From the NCBI GenBank assembly GCA_016713925.1, contig JADJOH010000006.1, positions 62,001-126,000 of the forward strand: a stretch of 64,000 nucleotides of DNA. The letters are read 5' to 3'. The stretch's first letter is position 1, and every line of letters begins with the position of its first letter. This DNA is from Bacteroidota bacterium (GTDB lineage Bacteria; Bacteroidota; Bacteroidia; AKYH767-A; OLB10). A model generated the notes under the pieces. The model was given only the letters and a program-made list of their open reading frames with translations, did not search any database and was not told the origin of the DNA. This document shows, one piece after another, positions 9,115 through 20,300 of the stretch. The position numbers and the translations under genes are program-made.

Positions 9115-9214
9115 TGCTAACCTTAGCAATTAGAACTTAGTTTCGCCCTGTTATTGCCGGTAACTGCACTAAAAAACATTAATTATCCGCCGACTTAGAA
9201 ACATATCAATTTTT

Positions 9215-12200
9215 TTGCTGGTATTTGTATTGCTGGTGCTCTTAACTTTCAGAATGATTGTTAAAGTGCCTGTCGTGCAAACCTGGCTGGTTCAACGTGC
9301 CACATCCTATCTGTCCGGTGAGTTAGAGACGAAAGTAAGTATTGATGCAGTAGATATAAAGTTATTTAGAAGCGTTGTTTTAAAAGGAGTTTATGTAGAG
9401 GATCTGCAGCAGGACACTTTGTTGTATTTACCCGATTTGCAGGTTTCCATCAGCAGATTTAACTATAAGAAGCAAAGAATTACCATTGCAGCCGTCACCT
9501 TGGAAAATGCGAGAATCGGAATTAAGCGTTACAAGGATCCCCGTGACTATAACCTTGATTTTATTCTGGATTATTTTTCCGGTGCCGAAAAGGACACTAC
9601 CACTAAACAACCCTGGGACATCAAAGTGGAGAAGATTACATTGAAGAATTGTTTTCTGACATATAAAGATTATAAGTTTTCTGATGTGAACGATGGTATC
9701 GACTGGGACGATTTGGCTTTGAAACACCTCGATGTTCAACTGGAAGATCTGGAACCCAAGGGTGATTCCCTGCAATTTCTTTTGAAGCATATCGCTTTTA
9801 CAGAGAAGAGTGGCTTTGTGTTGAAGCATCTTTCATCAAAAACATCCATGAAGCCGGAAAGTATGGATTTTGAAGCCTTGCTAATACAAACAGAAGGTAG
9901 CGACATTCACTCCAATATTCGTTTTGAGTTCAATACTATGGATGACTTTCAGGATTTTATCACCAATGTGAAGTGGACTGCGAAGTTTGACAAGAGTACC
10001 GTTGATTTTTATGATCTTTCCTATTTTGCCTCCGAGTTAAGAAATGTAAATAAAACGCTCGAACTGAAAGGTGACGTAGCAGGGACGGTGGACAGATTTA
10101 AAGGGAAAAATCTCGAGCTGCGTTATACCCCATCGACGTATTTCAAAGGAAATGTGAATATGACAGGGTTGCCTGATTTCTTTGAAACGTATATCGAATT
10201 GAATGCGGAAGAGATTGCTTTCAATAGTAAGGATATAGAAACCATTCCTTCCTTTCCTTTTGATAGTATGAAAACAATTTCATTGCCGGAGCAAATCAGA
10301 TCATTAGGAGATGTAAAATTCAAAGGGCATTTCAATGGGTTTTATAATGATTTTGTAGCGTATGGCAATGTGAGCACCGCACTGGGTTATATCAGCTCTG
10401 ACCTGAACTTGAAAATTGGTAATGTAGATAAGCAAACCAGCTACAAAGGAAATGTCAGACTCTTTGATTTCGATATCGGCAAGTTCTGGAATGTGGAAGA
10501 TGTGTTGGGTAAGATCAGTATGAAGTCTGCCGTGGAAGGAAAAGGTTTCTTGTTAAAAATATCGACGCGAAGCTGGAAGGGGAAATTTCAGCTTTATACT
10601 TTAATGGATATGATTATAGCAACATCAGTATGAACGGTCGCTTTGCCCGGAAGTTATTTACAGGTGAAGTTGTGGTGCTGGATAAACATCTGGATATGGA
10701 TTTTCAGGGGGAAATTGACTTTACCGGGAAGTTGCCCGTATTTAATTTTAACTCCTCCTTACGCAAAGTGGATCTGGCGAGTCTGAATTTTCTGAATAGA
10801 GAGAACAATCCCACTTTCGCAGCCGAAGTCAGCATCAGTCTTACCGGAAATACATTAGATAATGCCGAAGGCTCTGTGTTGTTTGAGGAAGTGAGTTACA
10901 AGGAAGGTGATAAGTTGGTGACGGCCGATAGTATTTTTATAGAAACGATGCTGGGTGAAAGAAGAGATTTTAAACTGACATCCGATTTCATTGACTTGCG
11001 TATAGCCGGTGATTATAATTTTTCAGCCTTGAACAGAACCTTACAACATTTTATCTCCCTCTACATTCCGGCTTTAACAACCTTAAATAACAAGCGACCT
11101 GAATCGCAGGAATTTAATTTTAAGGGACAAATCAAGAAATCTAGAGAGATCATGAGTATATTTTTTCCGGAACTTGTTATCGCCGATAGTAGTTCCTTTG
11201 AAGGTAAAGTAAGTACAGATAATAGTGAACTTTCCATTCTTGTGAATTCAAAAAAACTTTTGATAGGTGAGATCGCATTTGATGATATTTATATTGACAG
11301 TCATAGTGACGCCATGAGTTTTTTCTTCAGAACTAATTTTAGCAGGATATCTTTTAGCGATAGTGTGGCATTAAATGATGTTTCATTAAATGGCTTTACC
11401 AATAAGGATACTGCCAGTTTTTTAATTGGGTTCTCCGGTGAAGATTCCCTGGTCTCTCATGCCTCTTTTTATCTGAACGCAGGTTTTTTGACCACCGGTT
11501 ACACTACGATTAAAATTGTTCCGGAGGATTTATTACTTGCCGGAAAGACATGGTCCATTGATAGTGAAAATTATATTCTTGCAGATAGTACCGGTTTATT
11601 ATTGAGTAAGGTGAATTTCCGAAATGAAGTACAGGAGTTGTCGTTGAATGGAATCGTTGGAAGAGATTCTACAGCTAAACTCGCAGTTATATTTAAAGAT
11701 TTTCAAGCGGATCAGGTCAATGATTTTTTAAGTATATATAATGTTAAAGTCGGTGGAATTGTCAATGGAACAGCATTGATTTCAGGGGTGACAGGCCGCC
11801 CTGCATTCAATTCTGATTTGAATGTTCAGAATTTAAGTTGGTTTAATGATACGCTGGGCGATACTGAAATTCATACCAAATGGGATAGCCGCTTAAATCG
11901 GGTGGATGTAACCGGTATCGCTACCCGGGGCGGAGAGAAAAATATTCAAGTGGAAGGATATTATCAGATTACAAAAGAAGATGACATCCTGGATTTTACG
12001 GCAAAACTTCAGAAGACCTATATTCAATCTTTTGGTCATTATTTGAAAGGCCTGGTGTCAAATCTTTCCGGTATAGCAAGCGGTGAACTGTTTTTGAAAG
12101 GAACGGCTAAAAAACCGGAGCTTACTGGAAAAGTATACCTGCAGAAAGTTGGATTTATGATTGATTACCTGAAGACGAGTTATACGTTTTCAACCGAAGT

Positions 12201-13614
12201 CGATATTTTAGAGGATCGTTTTACTTTTCGGGAACTGATTTTGAATGATGTAAAAGGAAATCAATCCATCGTAAATGGATATATCCGTCATGAACATCTG
12301 GACAATTTTTATTTTGATATAGGTATAAAGGCCAATAAAATGCAGGTGCTCAATACAGGACCTGCCGATAATGATATGTACTATGGTGTCGCCTATGCCA
12401 GTGGGGTTGTGAACATAGAAGGATATCTGGACTATCTTAAAATGGATATTGGTCTGAAAACAGAGAAAAATACGAAGTTCAGTATTCCTTTGAGTAACCC
12501 GGAGGAAGTGAGTCAGAGTGGTTTTATTACTTTTATAAATAAGGAGAAAAATATTGAACCGGAAGTAACCGGGCCTGACTTTTCAGGGATTACTTTGAAT
12601 ATGGATTTTGATGTGACTCCGGAAGCGGATATTTTTCTTGTGTTTGATTCAAAAATAGGTGATATAATAGAGGGGAGAGGGACAGGAACAATTAGTATGA
12701 CCTTAAGTCCTACTCAGGCACTACGCATGTTTGGAGATTTTACCATTGAAGAAGGAAAGTATTTATTTACCATGCAGAACATTATTAATAAACCGTTTTA
12801 TATTGAGAAAGGCAGTCAGATTCGTTGGTCTGGCGATCCCTATAACGCTACTGTTGATATCACCGCGGTCTATCGGTTAAGAGCAGGTTTGTATGATTTA
12901 TTTCAGGACAGTAGTTTCCGGAAACTTGTTCCTGTAGATCTGAAATTGCACCTGACCGATCGTTTGTTTAATCCGAATATCAGTTTTGATATTAACGTAC
13001 TTAATGTAGATCCGAGTATCGACAATCAGGTAAAGAGATTGATAAATACCGAGGAAGAAAAATACAGGCAGGCTGTAGCATTGTTGGTCATGCGAAGATT
13101 TACTTCCCCCAGTGAAATTGCGAACAGATCCAGCGTAAGTTCCGGAAGTGTAGTAGGGGCGAATGCGTATGAGATGTTAAGCAATCAGCTGAGCAATTGG
13201 GTGTCACAGGTAAATAGTTCGGTCAATGTAGGAGTGAATTACCGTCCGGCAGATGCTTTGACAAGTGAGGAGCTGGAAGTGGCTTTATCCACCACATTGT
13301 TCAATGACCGGGTCACCATAGATGGAAACGTAGGGGTAGCCAATTCTACCACTTCTAATCCGAATAACCAGAATACTTCCAATTTGGTGGGAGATTTCTC
13401 AGTGGAAGTCAAAGCGAATAAAGATGGCCGGATTCGATTGAAGGCCTACAACCGATCAAACAACAACTCTCTTATCAATAATGTGAACTCCCCGTATACG
13501 CAAGGTGTGGGTATTTTTTACAGGGAAGAGTTCAATACCTTTGAGGAGCTTCAAACAAAGATTCGGGACATGTTCAGAAGAAAGTCGAAGAAGAAGTTTA
13601 ATCCGGATGCTTGA
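9215..13614 (+). CDS. TamB-like outer-membrane biogenesis protein (frameshifted)
   Basis: A giant AsmA/TamB-type protein (about 1466 residues once repaired) with an N-terminal membrane helix (LLVFVLLVLLTF) and a long beta-rich body expected to span the periplasm as a lipid-conducting groove. It ends in a TamB/DUF490-type C-terminal domain (conserved region LTDRLFNPNISFDINV onward). The frame breaks at the A5 run 10555-10559: one frame ends at 10633 and the next begins upstream of 10630. One extra A restores NIDAKLEGEISALYFNGYDY across the joint. The start is uncertain. TTG at 9215 is the first listed start, but the open frame extends back to 9173 (LIIRRLRNISIF) without an ATG, so an ATT or a further sequence error is possible. 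It is divergent from tsaD. Confidence 0.85.
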
Positions 13615-13728
13615 GAAAGTTGAACGATGGTAAATGGATCCAGCTACCTTGATTTTAACCCAGGCTGACAAATTGGAATTGATGGTTTTTCCTACGTCCT
13701 GAAAAAAAAGTAATCTGTTGTTTTTTAG

Positions 13729-13802
<74 letters not shown>

Positions 13803-14099
13803 ATAAAGCAAAATCCCGGATGGGGAAATGCGAAAGGGAGCGCAAAGGTATTAAAAAAAGTTTTCTGAAGATGTTTTATCAATTTATTATTTAAATATTT
13901 GATAAACAATTATTTAAGTCTGTATAATTTTTTTTGCTATTTCCATCTGTAACCCTTTACTTTGATATATTGATTTGAAAGATGTTTATTTATTTACCAA
14001 GGTAACTTAATTGTTTGCCAATAAATATTTCTCAATTCCAAAAAATATCGTAAATTACGCATTGTCGGTGAAACTCCGGCTTGAATCACACAAGAGCAT

Positions 14100-17000
14100 A
14101 TGAAGAACAAATACCCAAAAAAACTCATCAGATTATTCGTAATAATCATCTTATCATTGCTTCAGGAAAACGCAATGGCGCAGTTGAATTATACTTTTCA
14201 GGTGGCCGCTGAAACCTATCAGCCCTTGAGTGGAGGTACTACACTCATCACCGCTACTGATTCACTGAATAATACCACTTCATTGAACAGTTATGTGAGT
14301 ACGCTACCTGTTGGAGCGATTCCATTTGTGTTTTATTATAACGGTTCTGGTTATACGAATTGCTCTGTAAACTCTAACGGTTATTTAACATTTGGCACGA
14401 CATCTTCTTCTGGTACCAATGTAAATCCAATTTCTTCTTCCGCGGCTTACGCCGGAGCAGTGGCAGCATTTGGACGGGATTTAATCGGTAACTATCGCAT
14501 TTCAAATTCCGGTGATCCTGATACCATTGCCAGCATTCGTTATGGTGCAACCGGTGTTAGTCCGAATCGAAAGTTTGTGGTGGAATACAATAATTTTCGC
14601 CCAACATCTACCGTAGGGCAGGGAACAGGCCCTAACTTCAGTTTCCAGATTCGATTAACAGAAGGAACAAATAATATTGAATACATCTACGGTAATTTTG
14701 TGGGTTCCCCATGGCCGAACGGCGGAGCGCAGGTAGGTTTAAGAGGTCAAAACAATACAGTTTTTTTCAACAGAGCAGTAGCCAGCGGGCAGCCATGGGT
14801 AAATACAACTCAGGGGCCTATAAATAATTCTTTTTGTTTATATACTTCGGCTACGCTACCCGTTAGTGGAACCGTATTTAGATTCCTGGCTCCATGTCCC
14901 ACACCAACCAGTCTTTCACTGGTGGATGCATTGCCCACTTCTGTAAAGTTGCGCTGGAATTCAGGAACCGGTCCCGGAGGATTTCCCGGTTCTTCATATA
15001 CGGTGCAGTGGGGTCCGGCCGGTTTTGCATTAGGTACAGGTACTACTGTAGTGACTACGGATACATTTTTACTTTTAACCGGATTAACAACCGGTGCAAA
15101 TTATGACTATTATGTGCAGCGTAATTGCACACCTACCGGTAATGGACTAAGTACCTATGCGGGGCCTAAAAACTTTACTACGGGTGGCCCTACTGAAGAT
15201 TGCGATAACGCAGTTTTGGTACCGGTAGCTACTAATCTGGCAGTCTGCTCTCCCACTTTTGTGACGAGTGGTATTTCTCAAAATGGTCCAAACTCACTGT
15301 GTTCTGATGCATTAGGAGGGAATCTTCCGAATGATGACAGATGGTACAAGTTCGTTGCTCCGGGGAATGGAAAAAGAATAGTGATCACAACAACCGCCGG
15401 CACAAATGGTGATTGGGTAATGGAAGTATGGAACTCCTGTCCAGGAACAGGTGGCTTTGCCTTTAAATGTACGGATGATGTCACCGGAGGTATGCCGGCC
15501 GATACGATTTGTCAGGATGAATATACACCCGGCCAAACCTATTACGTTCGTTTATGGACATATAGTCAAACAGCCACTGGAAATATGACCTTTTGTGTTT
15601 ATGAAGATGCACCTTGTCCAATAGCACCTTCTTATGATATATGTGATACACCTGCTGTTTTCCCGATTAATGCAGTGTTAAGCTGCCCTGGAAATGAATT
15701 GATTTTCTCTACTTTATTTGCAACTCCATCCGGTGTTGGAGGTACCAATGGCGCACAGCCAACCTGCGATGGAAGTCCGGCATTGAATGATATTTTCCTG
15801 AAATTTAATTCGGGCTCTACTGGAACTTTTACACTTACCTTTAATGCCATTACAGCCACTGACCTTCGGGCTCAATTGCTATTCTCTTGTTCTGAATTTG
15901 AAATTCAATGTTTTAACCCCGCTAGCGGAACCCATACAATCACAGGATTGAATCCTTCTGCTCCCTATATTTTAAGAGTCTGGTCCGCGAATGGGCAAGG
16001 GGGGACATTCAGCGTCTGTGCTCAGGATGCCTGCGATGATGCTACTGCTCAACTTTCCGGATCTTCAACTATATGTTCGACAGGAGTCGCTCAGCTAAGG
16101 GTGGATTTAACAGGTCTTCCACCCTGGAACGTTACCTATACAGACGGCATCTCTAATTTTAATTTTAGCACTTCCACCACCCCTCATTTTATTAATGTGT
16201 CACCCACTATTACGACATTCTATAATCTCGTTTCCGTTTCAAGTCCCTTGTGTAATGGTGTAGTAGGTGGTGTTGGGAGCGTCAATGTGGTACCTGCCCC
16301 AACTGTAACGCTGGCACCTTTTACTTCCAGTGTCTGCTCGAATCAGATTATTACTTTAACAGGTGGGTCACCCGTCGGTGGATCGTATTCAGGAATTGGA
16401 GTAAGCGGGAATCAATTTAATGGTGCCACGGCAGGCGTAGGTACGCATACCATTACTTATACTTACGGTATAGGAAGTGGATGTCAGAGAACTGCCTCCC
16501 GGCCTATCACAGTTATTCCCGGTCCAACGATTACTTCATTTACCCCATCGGTGGCACCTGTTGGATCTACGGTTACCATTACCGGTAGCGGTTTATTGAA
16601 TGTGACTACCGTTCGATTTAATCTGACGAACGCCGTATCATTTACTATTGTTAATTCTACAACGATTACCGCTGTTGTTCCCGTTGGTGCTACAACAGGA
16701 TTTATAACATTGATTAATTCGAATACCTGCACCGCTCAAAGCACCACTACATTTGGTGTTGGAAACCCTCCGGGAGCTGTACTTAATATAAAGGCATTCG
16801 TGGAAGGGTATTATATAGGCGGTGGTTTAATGAATGCTGTGGTTGAACCCGCTCTTTTGCCCACAAAATCAGATACCTTTCGCCTGGAACTTCGGAACCC
16901 GATTTCACCTTATGGTCTGGTTGCTACAAGAACAGAGTTAGCGAATACCAACGGAACATTTTCTGTTTCCTTCACCGGTTCATTCGTAGGTAATTCATAT

Positions 17001-17198
17001 TATCTGGTTTTAAAGGGAAGAAATATCATTGAAACATGGAGTAAAAACCCGGTTTTATTGCAATCCGGAAGTAATACTTTTGATTTTTCAATTCCGGGTG
17101 CCGCTATGTTAAGACAAAATCTAAATGGTTCAGGACCAAATAATACAGGAACGCCATCTCAAAGTGCTCCGATTGAGAAGCCGGAACACCCTGAATAG
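14100..17198 (+). CDS. Large secreted adhesin-like protein, Fn3/IPT domains, no sorting tail
   Basis: 1032 residues with a Sec signal peptide (IIILSLLQENAMAQ). Residues ~28-260 form an N-terminal beta domain also found in the next gene. A fibronectin type III-like module follows (PTPTSLSLVDALPTSVKLRW), then a cysteine-containing domain shared with the next gene (WYKFVAP, GDWVMEVW, GQTYYVRLW), and an IPT/TIG-like segment (ITSFTPSVAPVGSTVTITGS). The C-terminus ends IEKPEHPE with no YPNP or CHU_C sorting domain, and a terminator follows directly, so the end looks real. It is probably exported across the inner membrane. Whether it reaches the surface is unknown. The gene is a tandem paralogue of 17352-21617. 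Confidence 0.85.
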   Translation: MKNKYPKKLIRLFVIIILSLLQENAMAQLNYTFQVAAETYQPLSGGTTLITATDSLNNTTSLNSYVSTLPVGAIPFVFYYNGSGYTNCSVNSNGYLTFGTTSSSGTNVNPISSSAAYAGAVAAFGRDLIGNYRISNSGDPDTIASIRYGATGVSPNRKFVVEYNNFRPTSTVGQGTGPNFSFQIRLTEGTNNIEYIYGNFVGSPWPNGGAQVGLRGQNNTVFFNRAVASGQPWVNTTQGPINNSFCLYTSATLPVSGTVFRFLAPCPTPTSLSLVDALPTSVKLRWNSGTGPGGFPGSSYTVQWGPAGFALGTGTTVVTTDTFLLLTGLTTGANYDYYVQRNCTPTGNGLSTYAGPKNFTTGGPTEDCDNAVLVPVATNLAVCSPTFVTSGISQNGPNSLCSDALGGNLPNDDRWYKFVAPGNGKRIVITTTAGTNGDWVMEVWNSCPGTGGFAFKCTDDVTGGMPADTICQDEYTPGQTYYVRLWTYSQTATGNMTFCVYEDAPCPIAPSYDICDTPAVFPINAVLSCPGNELIFSTLFATPSGVGGTNGAQPTCDGSPALNDIFLKFNSGSTGTFTLTFNAITATDLRAQLLFSCSEFEIQCFNPASGTHTITGLNPSAPYILRVWSANGQGGTFSVCAQDACDDATAQLSGSSTICSTGVAQLRVDLTGLPPWNVTYTDGISNFNFSTSTTPHFINVSPTITTFYNLVSVSSPLCNGVVGGVGSVNVVPAPTVTLAPFTSSVCSNQIITLTGGSPVGGSYSGIGVSGNQFNGATAGVGTHTITYTYGIGSGCQRTASRPITVIPGPTITSFTPSVAPVGSTVTITGSGLLNVTTVRFNLTNAVSFTIVNSTTITAVVPVGATTGFITLINSNTCTAQSTTTFGVGNPPGAVLNIKAFVEGYYIGGGLMNAVVEPALLPTKSDTFRLELRNPISPYGLVATRTELANTNGTFSVSFTGSFVGNSYYLVLKGRNIIETWSKNPVLLQSGSNTFDFSIPGAAMLRQNLNGSGPNNTGTPSQSAPIEKPEHPE

Positions 17199-17205
17199 AT
17201 AAAAA

Positions 17206-17249
17206 GGGTGATTTACCTATTGGATTAGGTGAATCACCCACATTTTTTT
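17206..17249 (+). terminator. Terminator between the tandem secreted-protein genes
   Basis: GGGTGATTTACCTA pairs almost perfectly with TAGGTGAATCACCC (17206-17239) and is followed by seven T residues. Confidence 0.9.
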
Positions 17250-17269
17250 GATATTTTACCTCGATTTAT

Positions 17270-17299
17270 TTTGAGAATTGACTTAGATTCTTATCTTTG
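17270..17299 (+). promoter_or_regulatory. Promoter of the second tandem gene
   Basis: TTTG at 17270-17273 and TATCTTTG at 17292-17299, 18 bases apart, match the Bacteroidota -33/-7 pair. The leader to the ATG at 17352 would be about 45 bases. Confidence 0.6.
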
Positions 17300-17351
17300 T
17301 TTTTAAGCCGTTTTATATGGCGATTACACAATTAGACAAAACACACCCAAA

Positions 17352-20300
17352 ATGAATAGAAAAATTTACTCAGCAATTAATTGGATTACGCTGACTGTAC
17401 TGATGGTAACATTATCATCAACAGCGGCTAATTCTCAGGTAAGTGCCTACAATTTCCAGCAGTCAACCGGCTCGTATTCGGAAATTACAGGAGGCACTGT
17501 CGTCGCAACAGCAACCGGAACAACGGGCGCAGCATCATTGGATGATGTAATTTATGATTTACCTACAGGAACAATTCCGTTTAGCTTCACTTTTAACAGT
17601 GTTGCCTACACAGGATGTAAGATCAGCACCAATGGCTTTATCACCTTTGGTACTACTGCCCCTTCTGCAAACGGTTCTACCACCGGCTATACCCCACTTT
17701 CGGCTACTACAGCTTATAGCGGTGCTGCATCACCGTTAGGAAGAAATCTCAATGCGTATTTTTTTGCAGGTTCTCCTACTACAACAGGTGAAATCAGATA
17801 TCAAACACTAGGCTCCTCACCGAATCGGACATTTGTGATTCAGTGGAAAAATTTTAAGACTTTTAATACCAGTGGTGCTACTTTTGGTCCGGTATTAAAT
17901 TTTCAGGTGCGATTTTCAGAGTCAAGTAATGCAGTTGAATTTAAATACAATTGCAGCGGATCCTTTGCCAGCAGCCCTTCACAGGTTGGTCTTAGAGGTC
18001 CCAGTAATGCTTTCCCTTCAAATATCAATAACAGAAGTGTTGTCAATGGTGTAAATACCTGGATCAGCTCTACTGCTGGAACTTCAAATGCCTCGACTTG
18101 TGAACTAATTACTTCTACATTGCCACCTTCCGGTTTAAGTTATCAATTCGCTCCTTCCGCATGCCCTGCTCCCCAAAATGTTGCAGCCACTAATGCTACT
18201 CAAAACTCCGCTCAGTTGACCTGGACAAGTTCCGGTGGCGGAGGTACTTTTACAGTGGAATATGGCTTGTCCGGTTTTGCCCTTGGCTCCGGTACAATAT
18301 TGTCAAATGTTAGTTCAGGAGTGATTGTTACAGGATTAGTGTCTACCACAAACTATCAGTTTTATGTAAAGCAAGTATGTGGTGCTAATGGCAATAGCTC
18401 TAATGTAGGTCCGGTGAGTTTTGCAACCGGTGGCCCCGGAGAAGATTGCGCCACGGCTACGCTTATCAGTGTTGCGAATAACCTGGGTGCATGTAGTTTT
18501 ACAACTGTTAATAGTGGTGTATCATCCAACGGACCCAATGCAGTATGTTCGGATTTTAATGGGAATGGTGCAAATGATGATAAATGGTTAAAATTCGTTG
18601 CTCCTTCAGGGGGAAATAAGCTCATAATTACAACTACCGCAGGCACAGTGAACGACTGGGTAATGGAAGTTTGGAATGGTTGTCCGGGTAGTGGTAATAT
18701 GTTGTACTGTTCTGATGATGTGAATGGTGGAATGCCGGAAATTAGCTTATGTCAGAATGAATACACAGCGGGTCAAACGTATTATGTGCGTATCTGGACT
18801 TACAGTACTACAGCAGTGGGTACGGCTAATCTTTGTGTTTACAAAGCAACTGCCTGTCCTTTACCTCCTGTAAATGATGAGTGTATTTCAGCCGTCAGAT
18901 TAACTGTAAATCCTCCCTTGGCTTGTCCCTCCTCCGCTACTACACATAGTACATCTTTTGCAACACCCAATACAGATGGAGCTACTTGCGATGCGGGTAC
19001 AAAACGTGATGTTTGGTTCGTATTCAATACCGGAAATTTTGGTGATATCCGAATGACAATTTCTCCCGGAACTGCTACCACACTAAAAGCACAATTATTA
19101 TTTGAATGTGGTGGTTTTGAAATTGGATGTTATTCACCTGCAAATGGTACTTTTACTTTTACAGGGTTAAATCCACAGGCAGATTATATCATTCGTGTTT
19201 GGTCAGATACTTTAACCGCCGGAACATTTAGTATTTGTCTTGCGGATATTTGTTCAAGTCCAACAGCGACTTTTGGTGCCAATCAATCAGTTTGTACAGG
19301 GCAAACGGCCGGCTTACCTGTTAATTTTACGGGTGTTCCTCCATTCAATTTCACCTATAAGAATAATACAACTAATCAGAACTTTCCGGTCACTACCTCA
19401 TTAAATCCATATTTCATTCAACTGAATCCTACTGCCACAACTTCTTATACCTTGCTGAGTATGTCCGATGCCGCCTGTAATGGCACAGCAAGCGGAGTTG
19501 CGACCGTAACAGTAGTGACACCTCAAACGGTGACACAGGCTCCATTTACTCCTGTCTGTTCCAATAGCCCACAAGTGACTATGTCCGGTGGATCTCCTGC
19601 AGGTGGTGTGTATAGTGGGATAGGCGTATCCGGTAGTAAATTTAATCCAGCCGTTGGTACGCAAACAATCACCTATACAGTCACCTTTGCACCGGGATGT
19701 ACCGGTTCAGCAAATCAGGTTTTTACAGTGAATCCGCAACCAAACGTAACGTTGAATTCATTAGGATCAGCCTGCTTAACTGCAAGTCCTTTCACATTAA
19801 CCGGAGGTTCTCCGGGAGGTGGAACTTATTCCGGTTCAGGTGTGAGTAATAATATTTTTAATCCGGCTACTGCAGGATTGGGAACAAAGGTGATTACCTA
19901 TACCTACACATCCGGAGCCGGTTGTTCGAATTCAGACACCGCTTTAATTACTGTAATTACCTGTACCAATTGTACAAATCCTCCCATTGCAAACGCAGGC
20001 CCTGATCGCGCTTCATGTAATGGAAGTGGCGTCAACCTTGGAGGTGCAATTTCAGGAGGAGCTAATTCAGCGCAATGGTCAGGAGGAGCAGGTACATTCT
20101 CTCCCAATAATACTTCCTTAACAGTTGCTTATACCCCAACCGCTGGTGAAATATCTGCCGGACAACCTATCCTTTTATTCTTAACAACCAATGATCCGGA
20201 TGGAGCAGGACCTTGTGTAGCAGACCGTGATACCATGATCGTTACTTTCCAAAGTCCTTTAATACAACAAACAATGACAGGGGTTACAGGTGTTTGCCGC

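Noticed and set aside
9097..9129. Extended tsaD start at 9129
   Set aside because: The -7 box at 9107-9114 lies inside the extension and the family begins at the later ATG.
10630..13614. Second half of the TamB-like gene as a separate gene
   Set aside because: Its 'start' lies in the middle of an uninterrupted domain and one added base joins both halves smoothly.
15278..15536. Short antisense ORFs within the tandem cargo genes
   Set aside because: Low-complexity Gly/Thr/Ser-rich genes commonly give open antisense frames; no promoter or domain supports them.
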